The notes under the pieces were generated by a model. That model was not told where the DNA came from and ran no database searches. It saw nothing but the letters and a program-made list of their open reading frames with translations. A stretch of DNA of 62,674 nt, from positions 1 through 62,674 of the forward strand of contig JAGBDE010000016.1 of the NCBI GenBank assembly GCA_017937655.1, in the 5' to 3' direction. Each line of letters begins with the position of its first letter. Positions within the stretch are counted from its first letter, which is position 1. The position numbers were made by a program, and so were the translations under genes. This document shows positions 8,482 to 15,877 of this stretch, piece after piece. The DNA is from Clostridia bacterium (GTDB taxonomy: Bacteria > Bacillota > Clostridia > Christensenellales > Aristaeellaceae).

Positions 8482-8768
8482 GCCTCCGGCGGCCCTGCCG
8501 GGGGCCTACTTTTCTTCTAAGAAGAAAAGTAGCAAAAGAAGTTCTTTTCAGTTGTTATTATCCGTGTTTAAGATACGACATAAAGTGGTTCTTTTGGTTC
8601 TTTTCTTTCCAAAGAAAAGAACGCGCCCGCAACCTCAGTCGGCGTACAGCCCGCTAACCGCGGGCTGTACTTGCTTCGGTTGACGACTGCGCGTCGCTAA
8701 CGCCTTCGGCGTTGTGTCCACTGGACACACGCTCCCCTCCGTCGCCCAGCAGAGCCGCCGGAGGCAAA
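8479..8768. mobile_element. MITE-like element with 15-bp terminal inverted repeats
   Basis: The ends 8479-8493 (TTTGCCTCCGGCGGC) and 8754-8768 are perfect inverted copies, 290 bp end to end. Inside are four further hairpins: 8506-8532 (13-bp arms), 8597-8622 (12-bp arms), 8644-8670 (11-bp arms) and the pair 8699-8713/8714-8728. No open reading frame of note lies inside, and the left end overlaps the T-tract of the preceding terminator. It looks like a non-autonomous miniature element or a composite palindromic repeat. I see no clear target duplication and no second copy in this window. Confidence 0.6.
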
Positions 8769-8779
8769 CATTTCAATTG

Positions 8780-9691
8780 TCAATATCCCACGGCCTCGTG
8801 GAAGCCCTCGAAGAACTCGGGGCAGCTCCAGGTGCCGCATGCGCTGACACAGTCGTTGTCCGCCGTCAGCTGCAAAACCAGGCCGCTGTTCAGGCCGATC
8901 TGCATGGAGGTGTTGCCGCTCATGCCGGTGGACTGGTACTCGGCGCAGTCAAAGAGGATGCTCATCAGTTCCACGGCATCGCCGCCGCTGACGGTGCCCA
9001 GGCCGGAGATAAAGATCCAGCTCACGTCGTCCGCAGAGCAAAGGGTGTCGGCCAGGGTTTCGCTGCCCAGAGTGGCCTTGCCCGCGTAGCTGATGCGCTG
9101 GAACACGCGCATATTGCCGTCCACAGGGGCTGCCACCATGCCACCGTTCATGTGGCGGACGGCGCAAACCGTTTCACCCTGCCCCACAACGTTGCTGATG
9201 ATATCGCCGGAACCGAGAGCGGGCTCCATGTTGAACTCGCTGACGGTGCCAAGTTCATCGCCCAGAAGGCCGGAAGAAATGCCGTTGGGCGACGTGAGCA
9301 GCCGGTAGGTGGCGCCATCCACGATGATCAGCGGGAAGGTGCTGCCGGTGGCAGGGGCAAAGAGGCTGTCGCTCCGGGAGCTGACGCCGGCGGTCATGTT
9401 CAGGCTTCCGGGAGGCAGATCGCCAATGGCGGGAACCTCGGTGTTCTGCACGCCCGCGGAATGGCTGGTAATGAGGCTATCCGTGACGACCGGTTCCTTG
9501 GGCAGGATCATCAGCCCGCCCACCAGCAAAACCAGTGCCATGGCGCAGGCCAGAACGGGTTTCCAGTAGGTTTTCTGCACGGTTTTCCGCTGGGCTGCCT
9601 CCTGGCGGATCCGGGCCAGCAGCTCCGGCTTTGCCTCCAAACCGCTCAACTGTCGATTTGCAATTTCACCCAATCTTTCAAGCCGTTTCAT
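8780..9691 (-). CDS. Probable anti-sigma factor, single-span membrane protein
   Basis: The 303-residue product starts with a basic/helical cytoplasmic segment (about 1-42), has one transmembrane span (about 45-64), and carries an extracytoplasmic domain of about 240 residues. The domain is rich in Gly, Ser and Val with three Cys near the C-terminus (CVSACGTWSC). It overlaps the ECF sigma gene by four bases (ATGA), the usual coupling of sigma and anti-sigma. I see no zinc-binding HxxxCxxC motif in the cytoplasmic part, so it would be a non-ZAS anti-sigma factor. Role inferred from position and topology. Confidence 0.65.
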   Translation of the reverse strand: MKRLERLGEIANRQLSGLEAKPELLARIRQEAAQRKTVQKTYWKPVLACAMALVLLVGGLMILPKEPVVTDSLITSHSAGVQNTEVPAIGDLPPGSLNMTAGVSSRSDSLFAPATGSTFPLIIVDGATYRLLTSPNGISSGLLGDELGTVSEFNMEPALGSGDIISNVVGQGETVCAVRHMNGGMVAAPVDGNMRVFQRISYAGKATLGSETLADTLCSADDVSWIFISGLGTVSGGDAVELMSILFDCAEYQSTGMSGNTSMQIGLNSGLVLQLTADNDCVSACGTWSCPEFFEGFHEAVGY

Positions 9692-10176
9692 GGATTGACC
9701 TCGCTTTCTTTCAATATCTCCTCCAGCTTTTTGCGCGCCCGGGAAAGGCGGCTGGAGATGGTGCCTTCGGGAAGATCCAGCATCTCGGCAATTTCGTTGA
9801 TGCCATATCCCTGGTAGTAGTAGAGCATGATGGTTTCCCGGAAACTTGCGGGCAGCTGATGAATGGCGGTCATCACCGCTTCCTCGTCCTCCCGGCGTTC
9901 GTGGTCGTCCGGGGCGGGAATCAGTTCAAAGGTGGGACTTCCAAGCACCACCCGCTTCAGCCACGCGCCCCGCCACAAGTCCCTGCAGCGGTTCAGGGCC
10001 ACCTTGAGAAGCCAGGCTTTTTCCCGGCCCTCCTGCAGGTCCGGCGCGTTGGTAATCAGGCGCACAAACACGTCCTGACATACGTCCTCCGCCCGTTGCC
10101 TGTCCCCCAGGTAAAAGTAGCTGACCCTTAAAACGTCGTTGGCATATTTTTCGTAAAGTTCCTCGTAGTTCGTCAT
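9688..10176 (-). CDS. ECF-type RNA polymerase sigma factor
   Basis: A 162-residue group 4 sigma factor. Region 2 spans roughly residues 5-70, with the core-binding helix and RAEDVCQDVFVRLI. Region 4 is about 100-155, with the helix-turn-helix in INEIAEMLDLPEGTISSRLSRARKKL. There is no sigma-1 or sigma-3 region, as expected. It should direct polymerase to a small envelope or stress regulon when released by its membrane partner encoded just downstream. A sigma-A-like promoter precedes it. I did not find an obvious AAC-type ECF -35 of its own. Confidence 0.92.
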   Translation of the reverse strand: MTNYEELYEKYANDVLRVSYFYLGDRQRAEDVCQDVFVRLITNAPDLQEGREKAWLLKVALNRCRDLWRGAWLKRVVLGSPTFELIPAPDDHERREDEEAVMTAIHQLPASFRETIMLYYYQGYGINEIAEMLDLPEGTISSRLSRARKKLEEILKESEVNP

Positions 10177-10233
10177 CCGCGACCTCCGCAGTGCTTTCCG
10201 GTCATGCCTTCAAAAACCGGTAAGTTTCCAGTA

Positions 10234-10262
10234 CCTATATTGAAACGAAAAGCCATGTCCAA
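10234..10262 (-). promoter_or_regulatory. Promoter of the ECF sigma / anti-sigma operon
   Basis: On the minus strand TTGGAC (10257-10262), 17 bases, TATAGG (10234-10239). The -10 is imperfect. Confidence 0.5.
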
Positions 10263-10354
10263 TCCCTGCATTTTTCTCCAAATTTTATTTTGAACTATTT
10301 GTCACAATTTTTCGGACAAAAAAGAGGAATTTTGTAACAAAACTGTATAAAATG

Positions 10355-10383
10355 AAAAACCGCCGAAACTGCTTTCGACGGTT
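10355..10383 (-). terminator. Terminator of the zinc-ribbon gene
   Basis: Minus-strand stem AACCG.CGAAA with TTTCG.CGGTT (10358-10368 with 10373-10383, one mismatch), followed by a T-rich tail. Confidence 0.65.
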
Positions 10384-10460
10384 AATGGATTGCGAAAAAA
10401 ATTGCGATCCGGTGCAGGAATCGGAGGAATCAACCACAGTCATCCATTGCCGGGAAGGAA

Positions 10461-10742
10461 TTATTCCTGGTTGCGGTTCTTGGCGAAGCACTCGCTGCAA
10501 TAGATGGGACGATCGGTCTTGGGAACGAAGGGCACCACAGTGGTGGCTCCGCAGATAGCGCAGGTGGTCTCGAAAGACTCACGGGGAGCGGCAGCGCGGT
10601 TGGCCTTACGGGCAGCGCGGCATTCCTTGCAGCGGGTAGGCTCATTCTGGAAGCCCTTCTCGGCATAGAATTCCTGCTCGCCAGCAGTGAATACGAACTC
10701 AGCGCCACAGTCACGGCACTTCAAGGTCTTGTCTTCATACAT
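10461..10742 (-). CDS. Small double zinc-ribbon protein
   Basis: A 93-residue protein with four CxxC pairs: Cys9/12, Cys38/41, Cys61/64 and Cys82/85, enough for two zinc sites. The N-terminal half (LKCRDCGAEFVFTAGEQEFYAEKGF) is the conserved probable zinc-binding (zf-trcl type) domain widespread in Firmicutes. Start chosen at MYEDK because GGAGGG lies 8 bases before it; the in-frame ATG further upstream lacks such a site. Its promoter is about 250 bases upstream, leaving a long structured leader. Likely binds nucleic acid or a redox partner, function unknown. Confidence 0.85.
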   Translation of the reverse strand: MYEDKTLKCRDCGAEFVFTAGEQEFYAEKGFQNEPTRCKECRAARKANRAAAPRESFETTCAICGATTVVPFVPKTDRPIYCSECFAKNRNQE

Positions 10743-10774
10743 AGTGGGTACCCTCCGATTTGTTGATTTGTTTG

Positions 10775-10982
10775 TGCATCTGGCTGACCTGGTCTTTGAC
10801 CCCACACTCGCCGACTGGAAGGCTTGCTCATCGTTTCGTCGCCCTACGCCCCTTCTCTCGCTGCGTGCAGCGGTCGGACTTACATCTAGAACGCGCCATG
10901 CTCACCAGGACTTTTGCCCGGCTTACGTGGACCGTTTTGCCCGCGTCTGGCTTCGGCTTGCAACCACAGACCCAAATGCAGT
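10775..10982 (-). ncRNA. Candidate structured RNA in the zinc-ribbon gene leader (possibly raiA-motif-like)
   Basis: Between the promoter at 10989-11017 and the zinc-ribbon gene lies a GC-rich, non-coding transcript of about 208 nt. Its ends pair: minus-strand TGCATTTGG (10980-10972) with CCAGATGCA (10783-10775), 9 bp with one G-U. Inside I can draw GTGG/CCAC, the hairpin CGCTG-CACG-CAGCG, CCGAC/GTCGG enclosing it, and GAAGG(GG)C/GCCTTC. After the closing helix the RNA becomes A/C-rich and unstructured up to the GGAGGG site. The size and purine-rich junctions recall the raiA-motif RNA of Firmicutes, but I cannot verify that identity. Confidence 0.6.
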
Positions 10983-10988
10983 ATATCA

Positions 10989-11017
10989 ATTATATGCTTT
11001 TTTCCGATAAATGACAA
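10989..11017 (-). promoter_or_regulatory. Promoter of the structured leader and zinc-ribbon gene
   Basis: Minus-strand TTGTCA (11012-11017), 17 bases, perfect TATAAT (10989-10994). Predicted start of transcription near 10982. Confidence 0.75.
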
Positions 11018-11268
11018 GAATATTTTAATGTTTTTCCAACCTTTTTATCCAAAAGTCCATTTTCGATACTCTGTTTGCAGGTTTTTTCCCTTTTTTCGAT
11101 ATTTTTTTACTTATTTATTGAGGGTTATTTTTCCTTTTCATGGCCTCAACTTTCACATATTATTCACACAACCGCCCAGAAACCGCAAACATTTCGCGGT
11201 ATACTTTTCCTGTTGATGACGCAAGATATTTGCAGCGTATATTGTTCTGAACAGGAGGATGAAGGGCC
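11018..11268. other. AT-rich intergenic region before the Ig-like protein
   Basis: Divergent spacer with long T and A runs. Possible plus-strand promoters (TATACT near 11200, TATATT near 11237) have poor -35 elements. No gene seen. Confidence 0.35.
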
Positions 11269-12102
11269 ATGCAGCATCGCAAAAACGCCGTCCGCATCGG
11301 TGTCATTTTCTCCGTTTTGGTATGCCTTTTCGCCTTCCTTGTGGAGGATGCCGCTTATGCCGCCAGCTTCTTTCCCTCCCAAATCGTGACGGAAACCCGG
11401 CCCAGCGTTCTGTCCCGCTACCAGAACCAAAGCTACACCCGGGGCGTATCCACCACCGGACTGATCATCAAGTTTTCCTTTGTGGAGAATTTCAGCGATT
11501 TCGTCATTGAAAATACTGATTTTGTGAACGTGACTCCCTCAGCCGACCAATATTCCCGCAACCAGGACGGCACCCTGTTTTTGCTCAAGCCGGAATACCT
11601 GGACATCCTCCCCGCGGGAAAATACACCATGACCGCTACCTTTTCCAACGCCCGGCTGGCCGCCAGCTTCTACGTCTTCGACCAAGCCTCCGCCGTGCTG
11701 ATAGAACAGCCCGTTACTGTTTATGCCAACAACGGCGACAACGTTACCTTCTCGGCCGACGTTGCTGTCACCGGCAAAGACGCCGACACCACCGCCAAGG
11801 AGATGGGCATTACCTACCAATGGTACCGTGCCAGCCGCACCGGCAAAAAGAAGGTCCGCGGCGGCGTTTCCCGCATTTTGCAGCTTAACGAAGTTCCAGA
11901 CGAGCTGACCGGCTACACCTACTGGTGCGAAATCAAGGTGCCGGGCTACTCCGCGCCCTTCGTGACCAATCGGGTGAAGCTGTACATCATCGGCGCAGGC
12001 GATTCCTCTAACATATTCTTGTATGGCGTGCTTGCCGCCATGGCGTTGGTCGGTTTGGTATGCTGCATTTTATTGAAAAATCGCTTCCACCATTTTCCAT
12101 GA
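11269..12102 (+). CDS. Surface-anchored protein with Ig-like domain
   Basis: The 277-residue product has a signal peptide (about 1-31), an extracellular region and a C-terminal transmembrane anchor (about 248-269) followed by basic residues. The second half contains a bacterial Ig-like fold: VTFSADVAVTG, ITYQWYRAS and YTYWCEIKVPG show the Trp and Cys positions of that fold. There is no LPxTG motif, so anchoring is by the membrane. The gene stands alone with a perfect terminator. It may be an adhesin or a cell-surface scaffold; nothing points to an enzyme. GGAGGATG precedes the start at good spacing. Confidence 0.65.
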   Translation: MQHRKNAVRIGVIFSVLVCLFAFLVEDAAYAASFFPSQIVTETRPSVLSRYQNQSYTRGVSTTGLIIKFSFVENFSDFVIENTDFVNVTPSADQYSRNQDGTLFLLKPEYLDILPAGKYTMTATFSNARLAASFYVFDQASAVLIEQPVTVYANNGDNVTFSADVAVTGKDADTTAKEMGITYQWYRASRTGKKKVRGGVSRILQLNEVPDELTGYTYWCEIKVPGYSAPFVTNRVKLYIIGAGDSSNIFLYGVLAAMALVGLVCCILLKNRFHHFP

Positions 12103-12229
12103 AACAAATTATCAATTCTATATATATCATTGATTCATCTACGCAACCACTTTTTTCGTTTTGCTTTTTCCAAACAAAATGCTTTCACTATGTTTTGTTC
12201 TCTCCCATACTTCATCTTGATTTACTACT

Positions 12230-12257
12230 AACCACAGGCCGATCCTGTGGTTTTTTT
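12230..12257 (+). terminator. Terminator of the Ig-like protein gene
   Basis: Perfect 9-bp stem AACCACAGG/CCTGTGGTT (12230-12238 with 12244-12252) and a run of seven T residues. Confidence 0.9.
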
Positions 12258-12260
12258 CTA

Positions 12261-12295
12261 TATAAAAGGACCTCCGTACTTTCGTACGGAGGTCC
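12261..12295 (-). terminator. Terminator of the sugar-uptake locus
   Basis: Perfect 12-bp stem GGACCTCCGTAC/GTACGGAGGTCC (12268-12279 with 12284-12295), followed on the minus strand by TTTTATA. It ends the nine-gene minus-strand locus. Confidence 0.75.
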
Positions 12296-12360
12296 AGCTT
12301 CACCTAATCAATCGGCCAGTATCCTTTCGGACTTAGCAAATTGTTAACGTGCAAGTAAAA

Positions 12361-13713
12361 TTACTTAGCGTTGAAGGTGTCGCAAGCGGCCTGCCAAGCG
12401 GGCATGCCAGCTTCGATCAGAGCGTTGACGTCGCCGCCGGCCAGCTGCCACAGCAGGCTGTTGCCCAGCACGTCGTTCTGGGTGCCCAGATAAACGACCT
12501 TGTTGTCAACGGCGTATTCGCCCTGGCGCAGCATAGCATAGGTTTCATCCACAGCGCGCTCGTCAGTGTAGTTGTACTTGTTGCCAATCCAGGCGTCCTC
12601 ATCGTCGTAGCCGGGGGTGGGGTTGGTCCACAGATCATAGAAGAAAGCGATCTTCTGGATCTCTTCAGCGGTGTAGACGTTGGGGATCAGAGTGGTGTTC
12701 TCAGAAGCAACGTGCAGGTACTTAGCGCCTTCCTTGTCAGGCTTGGGGAAAGCAACGCAGCCCCACTCGTCTTCCATGTCGGCCATTTCGCTGTTGTCGT
12801 TGTATCCGCCGTAGGTCTGGTATACGTAGAAAGCGAAGGAGCCTTCCTTCCAGGCCTGCTTGTACCAATCCCAGTTGGCATCAGCGGGGGTGTGCATCCA
12901 GTAGTTAGCCTGGATCTTCTTGCCCCAGTTCAGAGCTTCGACAGTCTCGTTGCTGTTCATGGTGGGCTGCAGCTTGCCTTCGGCGTCATAGTCGAAGAAG
13001 GAGCCGCCGTTACCAAAGGTAGCCAGCACGTACATGTCATCGCCGGAGCCGGACACGCCGTAGATGTCGATCGCGCCATCGTTGTCGGTGTCCAGAGTGG
13101 TCTTGGCCAGGAGCTCTTCCCAAGCGGACCAGGTCCAGGTGCCTTCAGCCTGCATGTCATAGATGGTGTTCCAGTCGATGCCAGCTTCTTCCAGGATGCG
13201 CTTGTTGAAGTACACGCAGCCACGGGGCTCGGTAGCGCCAGTGGACACGCCGTAGACGTCTTCGCCGATCTTCCAAGCGTTCAGGGTGAAGGTGTTCCAC
13301 TTCTCAGCGGAGAAGTCGTAGTCGCCCCAAGAAGCGGCCACGCCATTGCCGACCAGAGAACCAACCTTGCCGGGCTCGATGATGTAGGCGCGGAGGCTTC
13401 CATCGGGAGCGGACACGAAGTTGATCATTTCTTCAGCGCAGGTGCCCCAGTCGCCGCCCTGGATCTGCTGAACCTTAACATTGTAGGTAGCTTCGATCCA
13501 ATCGCGGTAGTCGTACTGAGCCTGCTGTTCTTCGGTGGGTTCGGCAGCGCGGGCGCCGTCGCCAGACCAGTAGTCATAAATGGTGATGGTGGTGGGTTCG
13601 GCCTGAATCATTTCGGGCACGATCTCGGGGTAGCCTTCGGGCACTTCAGCCATGGCCACGATGCTCATGGAGAGCATGAGGACAGCCAGAAGCAGGGCAA
13701 CCAGTTTCTTCAT
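12361..13713 (-). CDS. Sugar ABC transporter solute-binding protein (family 1)
   Basis: A 450-residue extracellular binding protein of the CUT1 type. It has a signal peptide (about 1-22, AMA cleavage). The mature part starts with a short acidic stretch (EVPEGYPEIVPE) and carries periplasmic-binding-protein features such as the hinge region ISVSAP-like FVSAPDGSLRAYI and several aromatic ligand-stacking candidates (WSGDGA, YWMHTPADANWDWY). No lipobox cysteine is present, unusual for a Gram-positive binding protein. It lies 177 bases after the permease gene with its own strong promoter and leader hairpin, so it can be made in excess over the permeases. It probably serves the permease pair upstream (13891-15877). 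Confidence 0.85.
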   Translation of the reverse strand: MKKLVALLLAVLMLSMSIVAMAEVPEGYPEIVPEMIQAEPTTITIYDYWSGDGARAAEPTEEQQAQYDYRDWIEATYNVKVQQIQGGDWGTCAEEMINFVSAPDGSLRAYIIEPGKVGSLVGNGVAASWGDYDFSAEKWNTFTLNAWKIGEDVYGVSTGATEPRGCVYFNKRILEEAGIDWNTIYDMQAEGTWTWSAWEELLAKTTLDTDNDGAIDIYGVSGSGDDMYVLATFGNGGSFFDYDAEGKLQPTMNSNETVEALNWGKKIQANYWMHTPADANWDWYKQAWKEGSFAFYVYQTYGGYNDNSEMADMEDEWGCVAFPKPDKEGAKYLHVASENTTLIPNVYTAEEIQKIAFFYDLWTNPTPGYDDEDAWIGNKYNYTDERAVDETYAMLRQGEYAVDNKVVYLGTQNDVLGNSLLWQLAGGDVNALIEAGMPAWQAACDTFNAK

Positions 13714-13786
13714 AGTGGGTTCCTCCTTTTTATTTCTATACGAATGCTACTTAAAAACAGTGCATTCATACAGTTTCGATGGAATT

Positions 13787-13804
13787 TTGTCCCCTGGGGG
13801 ACAA
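13787..13804. promoter_or_regulatory. Palindrome in the leader of the solute-binding protein gene
   Basis: Perfect inverted repeat TTGTCCCC-tg-GGGGACAA lies just after the predicted transcription start. It can form an 8-bp 5' mRNA hairpin (protecting the transcript) or be an operator. Confidence 0.5.
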
Positions 13805-13815
13805 CTTCTTGGCTA

Positions 13816-13844
13816 ATTATACACCAGATTTTCCATTTTCGCAA
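13816..13844 (-). promoter_or_regulatory. Internal promoter for the last gene of the uptake locus
   Basis: Minus-strand TTGCGA (13839-13844), 17 bases, perfect TATAAT (13816-13821), about 95 bases before the binding-protein start. Confidence 0.7.
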
Positions 13845-13890
13845 GATGTATATTACTTAACAAAGAATCTATCTTATTAAGCAATTTCCC

Positions 13891-14901
13891 TTACTCCTTG
13901 CTGCCGGTCATGGCCAGGCTCTGCACGAAGGTCTTCTGGGTGAAGCAGTACAGAATGATCAGCGGGATGCAGCAAATCAGCACGCCGATGGCGATCAGCT
14001 GCTGCTGGCGGCCATTGGGCACGATCACGGCCTTGCTGGCGTCGGCAGAGAAGTAACGGGCCATACGGCTGACGATGGAGCTGAGCTGGTTGGAATAAAT
14101 GGAGTAGCTGCTCAGGAAGTTACGGGTGTAGAAGATGTCCGTCCACTGCCACACGAAAGCGAACAGGAAGCAGCTGGCGATGGTGGGAACGGCATCGGGC
14201 AGCATGATCTTGGTGAAGGTGTGGATGGTGCCGCAGCCGTCAATGTAAGCAGCTTCTTCCAGGCTGGTGGGCACGCCCTTGAAGTACTGACGCAGCATGT
14301 AGATGTACAGGCCGTTTTTCAGACCCATGCAGGTCAGGCTCATCATGGCGTAGGGCAGGATGGACGTACGCAGGTTGATGGGCTTGCCGGTGGTAGCCTT
14401 GAAAATGCCGAAGATGTCGAAGTTGGCAAAGTTCATGTACAGTGCCGTCTGGATGGTCTGCGGGGGAACCACGATCAGCATGATGACGCAGCCAAACCAG
14501 AACTTCTTCAGGGGGAACTCAAAGCGGGCAAAACCGTAGGACACCAGCGTGCAGCTGATGATCTGCAGCACAGACACAAGCAGGGACGTCCACAGGGTGT
14601 TCACCATGGAGTTGGGGAAGTCCGTCAGGTCAAACACGATCCGGTAGTTGTCCAGGGTCAGGTGACGGGGCACCAGAACGATGGTGGAATCGTACAGGTC
14701 CTGCTCCACCATGAAACCGGTGGAGAAACGGATCAGCAAGGGCTGGATGATCATGAAGCACAGGCCGAACATCAGCAGGGCGCGGGCGATAGACACCACA
14801 GTCCGCTTGGTTTCGCGCTTCAGGAGATAACCGCCGCTGCGACGGTTTCTCTCCCAGAAGCTCTTGTTTTCACCAATGAACACAGTCTTGCTCTTACTCA
14901 T
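13891..14901 (-). CDS. Sugar ABC transporter permease, MalG type
   Basis: A 336-residue membrane protein with six predicted spans after a basic N-terminal segment of about 35 residues. The conserved EAA loop (EEAAYIDGCGTIHTFTKIMLP, about residues 220-240) is the docking site for the ATPase in CUT1 importers. It overlaps the MalF-type gene by eight bases and would form the translocation pore with it. The transported sugar is unknown. The ATPase is not encoded in this window, so a shared MsmK-like ATPase is expected. Confidence 0.9.
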   Translation of the reverse strand: MSKSKTVFIGENKSFWERNRRSGGYLLKRETKRTVVSIARALLMFGLCFMIIQPLLIRFSTGFMVEQDLYDSTIVLVPRHLTLDNYRIVFDLTDFPNSMVNTLWTSLLVSVLQIISCTLVSYGFARFEFPLKKFWFGCVIMLIVVPPQTIQTALYMNFANFDIFGIFKATTGKPINLRTSILPYAMMSLTCMGLKNGLYIYMLRQYFKGVPTSLEEAAYIDGCGTIHTFTKIMLPDAVPTIASCFLFAFVWQWTDIFYTRNFLSSYSIYSNQLSSIVSRMARYFSADASKAVIVPNGRQQQLIAIGVLICCIPLIILYCFTQKTFVQSLAMTGSKE

Positions 14902-15877
14902 AAGACTTCACCGCCTTCGAGATAATGAATGCGCCAATGCCGATGAAGGCAAGAGCAATACCGAAGTAGGTCCAGCTCATGGCAGCGGAGATACCAAACT
15001 TGAAGTCCTGATAAGTGACCTGGTAAATCAGTTCCATGACCCGGTTATCGTTCTTCATGAAGAAGTCGATAATGGTGTAAATGCAGTTGACCAGCAGCAG
15101 GGGGCTGACCATGGGGAAGGTGATCTTCCAGAAGGATTCCCATGCGGAGCAGCCTTCCACTTCCGCCGCCTCGTAGAGGGAGGGAGAGATGGACTGCAGG
15201 CCGCTCAGGAACACGATGATCTGGATACCGGACGCCATGACGATGTCGTAGATAGAGTCGATCATGGTGAAGACCACTTCGAACACCTGGCCGCCGACGC
15301 CGGACAGGGAAAGCAGATCCTGCAGCGTGGCGGAAAGGTCAACGCCGGATTCTTCCATGGCCTCGGCCATGCCAGCCATCATGTCGTAGAACTCGTTCTG
15401 GTGCTCAATGCCGGGCAGAACGCCGCTGGACAGGATGACGGGCAGGAAGAAGATGGCACGGCACAGGGTGCGGCCCTTGAATTCCTGGTTGAGGATGACG
15501 GCCACCACGAAGCTCATGACCAAAGTGGCGATGGTGTTGATGGCCATCTGGCCCACTTCTTCCAACAGGTACTTGTTGAACTCGGGGTCAACGGTGAAAG
15601 CGTGCTTGTAGTTGTTCAGGCCGACGTAAGACTGGCTGTAGCCCTGGCCGGGAATCAGCGTAACATCGTTGAAGCTCATGATGAAGCTTTCAACCATGGG
15701 CTTGGCCATGAACACCAGGAAGCCGATGATAAAAGGAAGGATAAACAGGACGCCAGTGCGTGCGCTGCGTGCGCGCATGGTTTTGTAGGTGGAGTTACCA
15801 GGAACAAAGGACATCACAGCATCCTGAAGCGGGCTGTACCAATGTTCACTCAGGGAGGTACTCTTCATCTTTTTCAT
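14894..15877 (-). CDS. Sugar ABC transporter permease, MalF type
   Basis: A 327-residue permease with a membrane segment at about 44-65, an extended extracytoplasmic loop (about 66-105 and again near 160-215) and an EAA loop (YEAAEVEGCSAWESFWKITFP, about 232-252). The loop between spans is longer than in a minimal MalF because of an acidic/helical insert around MAGMAEAMEESGVDLSATL. It overlaps the DUF5696 gene by four bases and the MalG-type gene by eight, showing tight coupling. Confidence 0.9.
   Translation of the reverse strand: MKKMKSTSLSEHWYSPLQDAVMSFVPGNSTYKTMRARSARTGVLFILPFIIGFLVFMAKPMVESFIMSFNDVTLIPGQGYSQSYVGLNNYKHAFTVDPEFNKYLLEEVGQMAINTIATLVMSFVVAVILNQEFKGRTLCRAIFFLPVILSSGVLPGIEHQNEFYDMMAGMAEAMEESGVDLSATLQDLLSLSGVGGQVFEVVFTMIDSIYDIVMASGIQIIVFLSGLQSISPSLYEAAEVEGCSAWESFWKITFPMVSPLLLVNCIYTIIDFFMKNDNRVMELIYQVTYQDFKFGISAAMSWTYFGIALAFIGIGAFIISKAVKSYE

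Noticed and set aside
12349..13860. Plus-strand open frame of 503 residues opposite the solute-binding protein
   Set aside because: Shadow frame; the minus-strand frame has a signal peptide and transporter context.
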